The notes beneath the pieces were generated by a model, which was not told the DNA's origin, did not search any database, and worked only from the letters and a program-made list of their open reading frames with translations. DNA of 64,000 nucleotides from Cliona cf. orientalis (lineage: Eukaryota; Porifera; Demospongiae; Clionaida; Clionaidae). The translations under genes were made by a program, and so were the position numbers. Shown piece after piece: positions 38,101 through 49,687 of the stretch (position 1 is the stretch's first letter; each line of letters opens with the position of its first letter). The stretch covers positions 11,129,079-11,193,078 of the forward strand of contig OZ005689.1 in assembly GCA_963930775.1 (NCBI GenBank). Reading direction: 5' to 3'.

Positions 38101-38196
38101 GCATCATTTGCACAGCATTTCCCCCAATACTTCCAGAGATGGTGATAACATCAGTCTTAGTAGTGGCTACAGTTATAGTTGGTATTTCTTCTGGGC
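35160..38196 (-). pseudogene. Gypsy pol region: protease, RT, RNase H, integrase (fossil)
   Basis: Landmarks in order are the aspartic protease [10 protein letters not shown]; reverse transcriptase with [21 protein letters not shown] and VYIDDVLVHS; RNase H with LQTDASATGLGAVL and YSVIQKECLA; the integrase zinc finger (GHLGVDKTLHRLRHEAYW, CRQCTRCQQ); and the integrase core (VDILEVP, HSDQGRNFES, HPQGDGMVERFNR). The end of the integrase domain lies on the far side of the CACTA-like insertion, at about 21,226-21,510. Confidence 0.88.
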
Positions 38197-39042
38197 TTAC
38201 GCTGGATAGGGACGACTGTTGCCCGGTGCAGTCGTCCCTCGGTCGTTTCCCTGAAGATTGCTTCGGCGTGGTACAGGGCAGGTTCGTAGCAGGTGACTGG
38301 GTGATCCGCAGTTAAAACAACGTTGGCCATCTTGAACTCTACGGCGGGTTGGACATTCATGTCGCATGTGACCAATTCCACCGCAGTTGTGACACCGCAC
38401 AGTTGATCGCGGGGCCGATCTTCGTGTAGACAACATGGCCACCTGTTCTGTCAACTCAGAGATTTGGCCCTGTAGTTCCTATAATTGACTGCTACAGACA
38501 GTTGAGTCGCTCATTGCTGCAACAGGGGCTGGGAGTGGGGCATCACTGTCAACAGCCATCAGTAGCCGTGCCCTTTCGGTCGCTTGATCGATAGTCTTGA
38601 CGTCACTGGCCACGCGAATGGGCTTACTGATGTCACGTGGAATTCCAGCCAGAAACTGGTGGAGAAGCAATTGATCTCGCGCTCCTGTATCCAGTGTTGG
38701 CATTGCGTGATCGAGAAGCTTTTTGAGCTCATGTACATAGACAGAGATCGGCTCACCTGGGTGAAGCCTACGCTTATGTAAGTCGTCCAGCGATACAAAG
38801 GACTGTGGCGCCATTTTCACGATTATTTGCTTTTTCGCTTCGCTATAACTTTTTTGGGTCTCCTCGCTCAACTCCAGCCATACAGCAAGAGCTTCTCCTT
38901 CCAGCAACGTCGGTAATTTCAATGCTTTCGTGGCGTCGTTCCAATCATTGGCCGAGCAACAGATCTCGAACCGCTTAAACCATTCACTAACATCTCCACT
39001 TGCAAACGTCTTGGGAAGACTTATGTGCTTAGTCGTACTCAT
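38197..39042 (-). pseudogene. Gypsy gag region (fossil)
   Basis: The capsid-type part has landmarks WFKRFEICCSANDW and LPTLLEGEALAVWLEL. It is followed by two zinc knuckles of the C-x2-C-x4-H-x4-C type (CHNCGGIGHMRHEC and [14 protein letters not shown]). This order is usual for gag of gypsy-type elements. It is treated here as part of the fossil element. Confidence 0.85.
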
Positions 39043-39105
39043 GTCGGCACTCTCGTACTCCTCGAATAACGGTGCTCACAGCTTAGTACCGTCCTCTGCT
39101 ACCAA

Positions 39106-39248
39106 TGTAGACCAACAGAACTTTCATAGACTCACTGTGACTTACAACTATTTATGAATCAACCAATGCACTGAACTATGACCTTGCACAAATCACGTGT
39201 GTTGCATGTGACAACAATAATGTAATAATTAAAGTGAGACTGTCTACA
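39106..39248 (-). repeat. LTR, 5' in element orientation
   Basis: This 143-bp partner of the left LTR carries the TG...CA ends. The primer-binding site lies one base inside it at about 39104-39087 on the minus strand. Confidence 0.92.
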
Positions 39249-39792
39249 CACACAGCAATAGGAAGTAGGATACTCTCGCTCCCTCCTCTTATATACTCTT
39301 TACGATACTGTATAGCCTTAAAGTTGCAACAAAACTTTCGAACTTGCTGCAGATTCCTAATGTGATAAAAAACAATTCCAATGAAGGTACTGAGTGCAAT
39401 AGTCATGCTAATGTGTGTTAAGATGGAAGATAATATGAGGCTTTGTTTAGTAGTAGCAAGCAGTAGTGCGGTAAGAACTCCAAGATTTAGCATAGATGAG
39501 CATTCCAGAATGCTCAAACATTAATTTTGTGTCTGTATAAACTGGAAGGAGATATCCAAGCAATAGTCAGGAGCATTATAACTGCAAGCACATTGTCAAT
39601 GGAACACAATACAACACCAGGGTCTCCACTAGTATCCGATGCTGAAACAATAAACAATATTCCCTTTAGAAGAAGTACTAATAGACCAGTCCAAAATCGT
39701 GTGCTGGGTATAAAAGGACCAGTGTATGCATCGAAGATGGGCTTGAAGTAGTTTACCCACAAAAACGGTTTACCTTGTGGAGGCACTAGCAC
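39249..39792 (-). pseudogene. Membrane-protein gene fragment, right arm of inverted duplication
   Basis: Two minus-strand stretches overlap in shifted frames. One (39792-39514) contains FLWVNYFKPIFDAYTGPF, FWTGLLVLLLKGILFIV and a second hydrophobic segment. The other (39520-39249) contains SSMLNLGVLTALLL and SMTIALSTFIGIVFYHI. Together they look like the C-terminal membrane region of a large multi-pass or adhesion-type protein of a sort I recall from sponges. The frame change and the missing 5' part mark it as a fragment. The gypsy-type element inserted at its inner edge. Confidence 0.5.
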
Positions 39793-40120
39793 TGGATGAA
39801 TTGCCTCGAGTGTAAGCTAACGCGAATGTGATTTCGAGACCGAAAATGTTCTCAGGCTTGATGATACTCACATTAAATTTGGGATGAATAACTGTATCTA
39901 ATGGGAGCACTTCTCCTGCATCCTGAACGAAACTACATGCGAGCCAAATGACAAATCATGACTAAATCACATGACCTGAATTCTTGAACAATTAAGATTT
40001 TTGTTGTGTAGCGGCTAAATTTGGGGAGCATTAAGTTGATTTTGGGATTAGAGGAATATTAGCTCAGGCACACACGTTAAAATTGGTGATGTTTAAAGGG
40101 CACTACCAATATCGCAACTG
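39793..40120. repeat. Fragment related to the 11.3-kb repeat
   Basis: CCTCGAGTGTAAGCTAACG and nearby sequence resembles CCTCGAGTGCAAGCTAATG at 11,438. It probably belongs to the same dispersed repeat family. No coding capacity was seen. Confidence 0.4.
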
Positions 40121-40415
40121 CATGGTATTATCATGCAGTTATCACCATACTCTTCAATTCTGCAATCAATTGTATATATAACATACTCTGGCCATGGATC
40201 CTAAAACCCCTAGACCTGATGAAAAGCAGTGAAATAGTCAGTGGAGACTATGCTACTATTATTATGATCAACAGTACGCATGCATTAGACAGTAGCTAAT
40301 GGCATGCTTCAGACTAGGTTACCTGTTTGGTTCATTGCTGAATCAGTCTCATTTTGTTGAACTTGACCATGGCATGTACGACAAACAGAGCCAACCATTA
40401 ATGTGGAGATACATA
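40120..40415 (-). pseudogene. Duplicate of the 5' exon region of the Ig gene
   Basis: This segment matches about 7,310-7,580 in the same orientation. It contains the second half of the signal-peptide exon (MVGSVCRTCHGQ, then DSAMNQTG) and the following splice donor with intron sequence. The part encoding the hydrophobic signal core is missing or replaced. It is a truncated paralogous copy with no Ig exons following it in the expected place, where transposons now lie. Confidence 0.7.
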
Positions 40416-40501
40416 GAAGTAACAGTAATAACTATTATACTGTTATAACATAATTATGATAATATTATTGTGGCCCTAAATAAGCAACAATAAAGACCTA
40501 A

Positions 40502-43500
40502 CTATACCACTTGCATGGAAAAAATTAAACGTAAATATTCTTTGTGGACTGGAGTAAGCAGTGGCTGCACATCTGCAGGAATTGACACATTTGATGAATC
40601 AAAATCAGGGGCTACAACTTGAATACAGCAAGGCTTCAAATGATAATGGACTGCTTGTTCACGCAATGGTGTATGCAATTCTCCATTCTTATCACGGAAG
40701 GTTCTGCGCTCAAACCGTGCTATTGCAAGATCAAACGGTGGTTTGGGAACACTACCATCCACTGTACGCAATGACATACGGCAACCCTGGCACATTCTTA
40801 TGTTTCCTTGTATAAACCGCAAAAAGAATGGATTTCCAGAGTATGTTTGTGCGGATCTGGAGCTGGATGGTCCTGGAAAAGAAGGATGGATATTGATAGT
40901 CTGGTTTTGTGTGACCACTGGAGCTGAAGAACCAACACTAGTGAGACATGATGCAGATTGAACACTGCCATAGGGTACTGCACTTGGCTGTGATATTGAG
41001 AGAGGTGACTGTGGTAAGCAAGAACCAATGCCATTAGGAAGTGATTCAGACCGAGTGTTGCTGTATGAGGCTATATCTGGATGTGATGAGCGATCTTGAG
41101 AGGACTGTACAGTAGGAGAGGCACCAACTTTGTCTGACTCACTGGAACAAGTGGCTGGACGAAGAATACTAATTTCTGCACGAGGTTGAGCTTTACTCCG
41201 TTGCCTTTTGGGAACTCCTCCCTTTCGTCCACGACCAGCGGGAAGACCATGTATAGCAAGTGACGTATAGTTGGGTTTCTGCTTCGTAGCAACATACCAA
41301 TCTAAAAAGGACTGCAAATCACCATTCTTCTCCGACACAGCTACAGTGTGTGCACATATTTGCGAGGATTTCCACTGCAAGCAACTATTGTCACACACAT
41401 ACTGTCCAGAACTAAGGACTTGTACATAATGGGGAGAAGTATTGGATCGAGAAGAAACCATCTTGGCTTTTGGATCACCGCCAGGAGCAGCTACAACATC
41501 AGATGACGATAACACATACTCGAGTGCTTTTGACCAGATTGAATCCAGAGTTGCTTGTGGTAGAGTAGTGATACCACAATCCTCAGATTCTACGCTCATG
41601 CCACCTTTAGTGTCAACATCACTGGATACTGTGACAGTGTCACTAGCACTATCACTGGACATGGCAGCTTGCAAAATTCCTTGGCCAGCACTTTCTGACT
41701 TGCGCAAAGGAGCATCATCGAACTTCTTCACTGCATTACGCCTCTGATCAGATGTCATCTTCACCCATTCTTGGGGGTGAACCTGCAAATACCGATACTG
41801 TTCACAGAGCTGAAATTGCCCACGACCAGACAAGGAACGAATTGCTTCATCTCTCTGACCTTCAACTATCTCCTTTAACTGATTGTTAAAGTCTGGCCAC
41901 TCCGTTGCCTTGTAATTCACTTTGCGTTTGATGACTGCATTCAGGCTTTCACAACCATTAGTAGTGAAGATTTTGGGAGGTGATCCAAGTCCAGCAGATG
42001 TCCTCAAATCCTTCAGCATGTTGTTTCGGATCACACTCGAGTAGTGTGATTTGAAATAGTCAAAAAAAAGTGTTTTGACCTTGACGAGCATACAGTGCTT
42101 CTCTTGATAACCATATTGCCTCACAATTGTCTAATCGAGCATCAAAGTCATCACCATCTGTCGAATCCACCAGCCCTTCTTCATATGTGTTCCCATTTCT
42201 CTTTCCAAACACATCAGCAAGAAATTCTTGTGTTTCGTATGTAGCTAGGAATTCCTCGATCCCGGAGTTTTTCTGTTATGTTTTTCTTGAGATGAATGAA
42301 GCATCGCAACTGTTTAGCAGAATGAAAATTGTGAGACAGCGCTTCAATTAGGGCTGGATCACCATCGGTTCCAAAGAATTGCACATCTTGAAGCTTTTTG
42401 TTGAATCCTATCAGTGTACTTGCAAGGTAGTTAAATGCCGAGAAATTTTTACGTTGATGAATTAGGATGGGACCCAAGAAGAAAGGATGCTTCCGTGAAG
42501 CAGTATCCTCAAGCATGAGGTGCTGGTACGTAGTAGGGGTCACATAAAAATCACCCAAATTGTAAGTAGTGTCAGCGGTGAACACACAAAACTCTGAAGG
42601 CTTGGTAGAAAAACGAACCAGGTCAGCCAACTGCCAATCAGTGAATAATATACACTGTGGTTCAGGTGCAGCTTTGACATCACGCACAAACGCATCTGAT
42701 TTACCCTCTGATAACTTGCACTGCAACATGACCGAGTAGAGTACATCACTCTCCTTTTTTGCTTCCGACCGACGATAGTTCTTCATCTGATCAATGTTCC
42801 TTGGTAATTTGTTCAAACCTCGGGCATCAAGTTCCCCTCCTTGCTGTCTTACAGCAACTTGTACAGCCGATTTGGGCGTATGACTAGATGCTATTGCCTT
42901 GTGTTGGGCTTTAGCAGACGCTGCTGTCCTGAAGTATGGATGGGAAGATTTTGAATTGCCATGTGGTTTAATTTTGATCTCAATCTGTGGCCCATCAAAC
43001 CAATATTGCACTATAGCATAGCGGTTGTGGCATCCTTGCATATCTGTACAGGATGAAAGGTAATACTTATATACAATATTATAGGCAGGGATATTATAGA
43101 CATAATATTATAGGCAGGGATTAATACACGAGTTATTCGTAGAGGGGGGAAATTCTAGTGTACAGTAGTGTACCCAAAATAGGGGGCCTGCATGGGGGCA
43201 TGCTCCCCCAGGAAAGGAAATTTACGACCTCTGAGACTTTCTGGTGGCTTCTGACACAAGTAAAAAGTTGCATATTAATAATTTTTTATCACACTCTACA
43301 ACATGCATTAGTAAAATACTCAGCAATTTTCAGAAGGACATGCCAGCCGGGAGGGGGGGGGGGGATCCCGGGGTGCCCCCCCCTCTGTATTAATTTCTGC
43401 CTACACTTAATATATTATAGGGTTCCCCCTCGATGTTTGCAGCAATGTGTTTGCCCCCTCGAGCAAATAAACCCTGGTGGTGATAAAAGTAAAAGTTATA

Positions 43501-46500
43501 ACACTTGGGCTAGTGCGTCAGTTTGACTACGTGTGCTCCCCATAGAGCAAATGTGGGTGCCGAGAGTATATAATAATTATAATATAGAAGTGGACTATTA
43601 ATAACACATAATATGTCAAAATTAACTTCTCACAATGCATGGGTTGCATAGTATTACATTGAAGCATTACATCATGCTAAAAACTATGGTTGACCTTTGA
43701 ACTCATTTTCCTCAAAAGTAATAATTATTGATAAAGTTTCTAATGCACAGAGTAATCCCAAAAATCCAAAGTATATAGCAGTCAAGGCCATTCCTCTTCA
43801 TTTCTTGGTAGAGATTAATATACATTTTTCATTGAGGGGGAAATTCTGGTGTTTGGTAGTGTGCCCAAACTATGGAATCTGGGGGGCATGCTTTCCCAGG
43901 ATATTTATGACCTCTGAGGCTGTTTGAAGTATTATCAAGTACAGACTAATTCAATAAAGGGTGCCAAATAATTATAAGGTGTTGAATCATTTTAGCATAC
44001 CTTTGATATCCACCAACTGGCGATGGAATTTGTCATACGATTTATGAATGTAATATCGACGGGTCAGGGTGAAATAGTTGAACTTGCTGTTCGAGGGTTT
44101 CTTGTCTGTAACTCGGAGAGTGCCCGACTGTGCAAAACAAAAGAAGCATTTCTTGGTCCCTGTAGTACTCCAAGCTCCAAGATCATCAGCCTTTAGGTCT
44201 TGAAAATCGACAGAGTCAATGTCTACAACAAAGCACGAGTTTTCTGTTACACTCAGAGGTTGAATAGTGCAAACTCTATTCAGATCAAGATCAGACTTCA
44301 ACAATATGTTCACTAGATCTCCGACAGGATATCCACATTGAACTCGTGAATACACTGGCAACTCTTTGTCACCACAGTAATAATCTACCTCTGGAGACTC
44401 AAATTTAATCCTGCAAAGTATTCAGATTAACCGATTATACGCCGTGATGTAATTTCCGCGCGTGACGTACGCGGCCGAATTAATGGAACGTGACCGCCCC
44501 CTATCAGAACCGCGTGACTAAAACCGGTCAGAACTGCTCAAGGGTTGAAGTTGGCTATAGGCAAGTTGTTGCCAGGGCGGAGAGCGATGCCTACGCTATC
44601 CAACAGTGGCAGACAGAAGATCATCGATCCATTGAGTTTGGAGATACGGCAGACTTTGGGCGATCGGTAAGTAAAATTGATAGACGCCTAGCGTTAGTCG
44701 CTAGGCGAGGGGGGCGGGATTCATAAATGAAACTAAATTGGGGTTGAAAACGATAGTTCAATAGCTACTTACTTTGTTTCCAGCTAGTCGGCGGTGGGTG
44801 ATGGCGTAGGAAACTTTTTTAGTGGCAGGAAAATGAAAAGATTATTAGTCACGTTACATGTACATACATGTATGTACATGTAGGTAGCCTACAAGAACAG
44901 CAAGACCTTCTGAGCCTGGTAAACGATTAGAGGAGGCCAGAAAATTTACTAAGGTAAGAATACATATTGTATCTGCATGTAGAAACATTCATTCTCTCTA
45001 TTGACATATTGCATGTGCATGGCAGGCATGTAAGAGAGGCATCATAGATCATGAAAGTTGTGTGCATGTAGGTAAACTGACATGAGCCCCCTTCTTCAAG
45101 CATGGAGAAATAGTACGCATGTGCATGTACATGAATGTGTATGTTATTGCTTGGGCCTATCAAGAAATGTGATGGTGTATCCATGTACGTACATGCACAT
45201 GCACACGTACAAGTACATCCCCTCACTCGTGCACCACCTGCATCATTATGGTGTGTGTGTGCTTGTACTTGCACACATCAGTTTTTTTTGTTGTTGTTGT
45301 GCTGTGTGGGCACATTCCTCAGCCAGAGATGAGAGGAAGAGGGAGTGTGAGAGAGTGAGTGTGTGTGAGAGAAAGTTGCCAGGCACAAGGGTGGGGGGGG
45401 GGGGGGGGGGGGGGGGGGGGTGGAGAGATGATTATAGCAAAATAATGAGTAGGTGCTCCTATAGTTACTCTTCTTGTCTTCTATTTTTGTGCCACAGGAA
45501 GAAGCAGTCTGTTTCAGGCACCCCGGAATGGCACAGCCACACGTTGCATTCTCGGCAAAACCATGACGAGTCGGTGCGCTTGTGTCGTGTCTGAAGACAA
45601 CGTGCACAACGTCCTCTCTTGCTAACTCCAGTGGTGTCGTCCTGAACTTTGAGAGGAAAGTGCATCAAGGGGAGAGGTCGAATAGCACCACCACCACGAC
45701 CAGCTCGCCGACGACTGCAATAGTCCCCGATGAGCTGTTCTGCGAGCCGAAGACGGAACTCCTTGAGGGTCATCCCAGTTGCAGAGCCGAAATTCTTCCA
45801 TAGGATGAAAGCATTAGTGATGCTGACATCCAGAAGGAAGTAGAAGATGTACTTATAAAATTTGCGGCTCTTTGTGCGGCAGTTGTAATACCCGCGCAAC
45901 TGATCACCTCGATCAACACCACCCATATTGGAGTTGTAGGAGATGACTGCTTCAGGACAAGGAACAGAAGTTCGCGATCCATCCCTCTGTCTACGCAGTA
46001 CAGATCCTGTGGCTGTTGGCTGTGTGTTCGTGGACATCACGGTGACAAGTTTGTTGTCCATCCACACGCTAGCAGAAACCTTGCCCCTCTGGAGCGTCTT
46101 CGATTCACCACTGTGGAGTATAGTTTCCATGTAAGTTTCATGATCATTTTTGGTAATATTGGGGGGGGGGGGGGGGGGGGGGGGGGGTACGGATTGAGGG
46201 AGAGGCCATCTACTATGCTGTTGTGTACAGTATGTATGTATGTTTATTTTATTTACATCCATTCATACACCTACCGCTGTTTCAGGCCAGGGTTCTTGAA
46301 AGCCGGTGGGAACTCCTTTCTGTCCTTCCTGGCTGTACCGCATCCGTAAATCCCATCTCTTTCAAGGTCTTCCAGGAGCTGATAGCTGGTGAAGAAGTTG
46401 TCGAAGAACACGTGGTGATTCTTGTTCTTCAGATCTTTTGTCAACTTCTTCACCACGTGTGCCCCAAGTCCTTCTCTTCGCTCCTCTCCCTTGCCGGTGT

Positions 46501-47167
46501 ATACATCAAATTGGCTGAAGTAGCCGTTGGTACTATCTCCCAGTACCCACACTTTGATTCCACGCTTAGTTGGCTTCTTGGGCATGTATTGCTTGAGGCT
46601 GGAACGACCTTGAAACTTGATCATGGCCTCATCTACAGCTACCTCTTTAGATGGTTCGTAGAGGGTTTTGAACTTGTCGCTGAGATGAGTGATCAAGGGT
46701 CGAACCTTGCCAAGCCGATCGTGTGCTGGATCACCACGTGGAGCAAGATGGTCGTTGTCCACAAAGTGTAGGTACCGGGAGATTTCCCTGAAACGCCAGC
46801 GAGGAATCCTGTCTGCGATTGGACCATATCGCAGTCGCTGGTCTCGGCTCCAATAATCGTCAAGCGATGGTAGATGGTTTACTCCCATCAAGATCGAGAA
46901 GCCAAAGAAAGCTTTTAGCTCATCCACAGTGATGGGTGTCCACGACTGGTATTGCTGGTCGCCCATTACTTGTTTGGCGTAACGGTTACTCTCCCTTACT
47001 ATCTCTTCTTGCAGGTCTTCTGAGAAGAAGAGTTCGAAAACATCAATTGGTGCCTCAGGAATATCTGTAGTTGGACCAACTCGGGATGTAAAGTCACGGA
47101 TGGTGATCGATTGCAGTTGATCTGTCCATGCAGTTGGCAACGGTCCTATACATTGAAATAGTGTGAG

Positions 47168-47243
<76 letters not shown>

Positions 47244-49602
47244 TGCGTGTGTGTGTGTGTGTGTGTGTTGTACGTGTGCATGTGTGTGTGCGTGTGTGTG
47301 CGTATGTGTGTGTGCGTGTGTGCGTGTGCGTGTGCGTGTGTTGTATGTGTGCATGTGTATGTATGTATGTATGTATGTGTGTGCATGCATGTGAGTCTGT
47401 GCATGTGCATGTACATTTGGGTGTGAGTAGGCTTCTGTGTGAGTGGGGGGAGGGGGGTGGGGATGCCAGTGTGTTGGCTTTTTCATTCTTGTACTGAATA
47501 ATTTCATGCATGCACATTTTGACATTCACTATCATTCCACCAGAACTAACCATTTGTGGATGGAGAAGTTGGGGGTGATGGGGGTGATGATGGTGGGGTG
47601 CTATCCGAATCACCATTTATAGTGTTTGGATCTAAAGCTGGGCCAGGGTCAGGGTTATCGGAGGGAGGGCTGAAAAAGCATTGACCACCCAGGTTGTCCA
47701 CATCCATATCATCACAGTCACTGTCAAACTCCAGGTCTGAAAATTCATCATCACTACCCTCCATTAGTGGCTCTTCTGGATCGTCCAGGTCGTCGTCATC
47801 GTCATGCAGGTTCTGTACTACCTCCTCAGCAGTCCACCTAGGTCTCTTAGTCATCTTGTTTCTTCTATCGAGTGTTTAGGTTAGTTAGTTAGTGTCTAGG
47901 TTGGTAAGAGTGCCTTAGCCTATGCTAGTTTTATAGTAGTATGTTCTTGTCATGCATATTTTATTATTGAAATTTCATGTTCATTTTATAAAATATATAC
48001 AATGATAAGTAATATAAACAGTACAGTCTAAAGTTACCTTAGCGATAGTCCGAGAATCCCTGCAAGTGTCGAAAAGAACGGCTCCACCTCCAGTGAGTTA
48101 TCGCGATTATAGCAAGTAATATTGCAGCTGACGCGAAAACGCGTCTATGGCGCTTCGCGCGCGTGACGCAATATTGCGTCTATGGCGTATAATCGGTTAA
48201 GAATAGGCTGAATAACAGCATTAAGCTAGCTTATGATGCACAAGAGCTCAACACCTGCCACTAAAATTTACCCTAGCACAGCTGTGCAAACTACTCTCAT
48301 GCAAGGTCAACCACAGCTACATAGTGGTTGTCAGAGAAGCCACATAATTATTAACACACTACTGTACAAAGTATAAAGTAGTAGAAAGGAGCAGTTCATG
48401 GTATCATCTCTGGCTACTCACTTTTTGCGACAACTGGGTCCAGGATCATCTTCTCTCCTAGAAATGAGAAAAAAAACCACAGTACAATGCAATCAATTTT
48501 GTGGTAACAATATTTGGCCAGTAGAGTTAATAAGCACTGTTGAGGAACACTTTTCCGGTTCCCTTGAAGGTAAGTAATAGGTAAATTTCCCCAGAAGACA
48601 TACCGTATTTCTTCTAAAAATTTGGCATGAAAATTATAAGATTGCTTTAGCTTCGCCGAATTTTTAGAGGTTAATATTCAACATTCTGTCTGTGTGTACA
48701 TTCTGTTCCCGTTTATAGCATATACGCGTGACGACCTTTGCCGAAAATTATAGACTATTTTCGATCATTCAGTAAGGCCACTTCAATTTAATATTCTGTT
48801 TCTCAGACTGGCCTTTCCTCAGGATAGGGTCGGTAGGCCGGCTTGTAAATGAAAATAAATTCAATTAACTGGGCGTGTCCTAGGTCAATAATCGAGATTT
48901 ATCTCGAAAAACCTATTGCGCATGCTCAGAACGTAATTAAACCCGACCTCTGACCTCAAAACTAACAAAGGTTTTCTCTGAAAGTAGGGTCGGTCGGGTC
49001 CGAGAAACAGAGTATTAAGTTGAAGTGGCCTAAAGGGTGCCGAATAATTAGAAGGGCTGAATTTTTAGAACAAATACGGTAATTGAAATAGAGGCAGTGA
49101 TTATGACCCCCAAGACATCGTTAAAACGTACCATTTTACCACCAGAACATCACTTAAATAGCCTAACACACCACAAGACTTCATCATCTCAAGATACAAT
49201 TATTGTTCCTCAACAAGTATCACGGATCATTATTAACTGAATAGCTTTCGTGGCATAATGCGTGCACAACTAGCTGTATGCCATCTCGTATTTGTTTGTT
49301 TGTTTGTTTGTTTGTTTGTTTTTGTGGGGAGGGGGCACGTATTTTGGCTTACCGTGTTTGGTGCGAGTCGCCCAGCTCTCCATCATGATCATCCTCGTCC
49401 GAATCCACTTCACTCGGTGGTCTGTAAAAAAAAAAGAAGATAAACTAGTTATCAGTGAACGATCGCGATGGCATGCTGTTGAGTACCTCTTGGTAGGGGT
49501 GAAAGTTAAAATGTTATCACAGTCCGTAGATATTTCAGTACTGTCAGAGTCCTCAGAGTCAGAAGAGATCACGATCACATCGGATTCACCACCAGCAGCC
49601 AT
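40502..49602 (-). CDS. MULE-type transposase with SWIM zinc finger, two frameshifts
   Basis: Exons 49602-49487, 49421-49353, 48457-48422, 44410-44001 and 43043-40502 are linked by good GT/AG sites and matching phases. The N-terminus is acidic (SSDSEDSDSTE). The MULE DDE core has landmarks CVFTADTTYNLGDF, FFLGPILIHQRKNF, FFGTDGDPALIEALSH and RCFIHLKKNI. Further on are LRTSAGLGSPPKIF and NGCESLNAVIKRK. A SWIM zinc finger follows (CLQWKSSQICAHTV), then a basic, serine-rich tail. Exon 5 is disrupted by two frameshifts, near 42,240-42,280 and near 42,060-42,130, between the DDE core and the NGCESLN motif. The copy is therefore probably inactive although the rest is well kept. A whole piggyBac element sits in the third intron. 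MULE terminal repeats were not found. Confidence 0.82.
43130..43930. repeat. Two related repeat fragments in the last MULE intron
   Basis: About 43,145-43,245 and 43,836-43,930 share GGGGGAAATTCT, GTGT-CCCAAA and GGGGGCATGCT-CCCAGGA motifs followed by GACCTCTGAG. A G run lies at about 43,353. They look like fragments of a dispersed MITE-like family. No coding capacity was seen. Confidence 0.5.
45465..47854 (-). CDS. piggyBac transposase, three exons, 606 aa, open frame
   Basis: Exons 47854-47551, 47145-46275 and 46110-45465 total 1,821 nt and join in one open frame with GT/AG junctions. The N-terminus is acidic. The DDE_Tnp_1_7 core has catalytic-Asp motifs VAVDEAMIKFQGRSS, HHVFFDNFFTSYQLL and YNSNMGGVDRGDQL. 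The C-terminus carries a Cys-rich zinc-binding domain (CARCLQTRHKR, WFCRECNVWLC). In this family the enzyme excises precisely at TTAA. All three Asp motifs are present and no stop or frameshift was seen. The first intron carries a long GT microsatellite and the second a run of G, both unusual neighbours for splice sites. It is probably functional or only recently silenced; 5' UTR and promoter were not identified. Confidence 0.9.
46160..46187. repeat. Poly-G tract in piggyBac intron 2
   Basis: About 28 consecutive G residues lie close upstream of the splice acceptor of exon 3 (the C strand in gene orientation). A similar run of about 30 G occurs at 45,390-45,420, just downstream of the stop codon. 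Confidence 0.9.
47171..47400. repeat. (GT)n/(GTGC)n microsatellite in piggyBac intron 1
   Basis: About 230 bp of GT, GTGC and GTAT repeats lies between the first and second piggyBac exons. His/Thr or Cys/Val repeat frames over it are not genes. Confidence 0.95.
48603..49079. mobile_element. 477-bp CCGTA-ended MITE in a MULE intron
   Basis: Inverted ends CCGTATTTCTTCTAAAAATT and CCGTATTTGTTCTAAAAATT are flanked by TA on both sides. Inner parts are also palindromic (GGCCGAATTTTTAG-like and AATATTCTGTTTCTC-like sequences in both orientations). It has no coding capacity. Confidence 0.85.
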
Positions 49603-49687
49603 AACGAGAACGACTCGGAGAGAAACACGAGGGTGCTATTATGTTCGCCAGTGTATGCTTTGTGCGCATGCGCAAGTAGCCCTAGTC

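Larger units (their letters stand above)
21048..39248 (-). mobile_element. Gypsy-type LTR retrotransposon, split by a large insertion
   Basis: The element reads on the minus strand. Two 143-bp LTRs (21048-21190 and 39106-39248) begin TGTAGAC and end GTCTACA and differ at two positions, so the insertion is young. Next to the right LTR is a primer-binding site resembling the initiator-Met tRNA 3' end (TGGTAGCAGAGGA). Next to the left LTR is a polypurine tract (AAGGGGGGAGG). Parts in order are gag with two CCHC knuckles, aspartic protease (LDSGSS), reverse transcriptase (YIDDV), RNase H, and integrase with an HHCC finger and DDE core, its C-terminal end near the left LTR. No envelope gene was seen. 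Without the 13.6-kb CACTA-like insertion in the integrase region it would be about 4.6 kb. Besides that insertion there appear to be roughly three to five other breaks, so it is a fossil. Confidence 0.92.
44431..48194 (-). mobile_element. piggyBac element, 3.76 kb, apparently complete
   Basis: The ends are CCGATTATACGCC inverted at both sides, and TTAA flanks both (44427-44430 and 48195-48198). One transposase gene on the minus strand fills most of the element. It inserted in an intron of the MULE transposase gene, so it is younger than the MULE copy. Confidence 0.93.

Noticed and set aside
45082-45594. 170-residue plus-strand frame over the piggyBac end
   Set aside because: It is antisense to the transposase 3' end and crosses a poly-G tract.
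47094-47616. His/Thr- and Cys/Val-rich reading frames on both strands
   Set aside because: They come from the GT microsatellite in a piggyBac intron.
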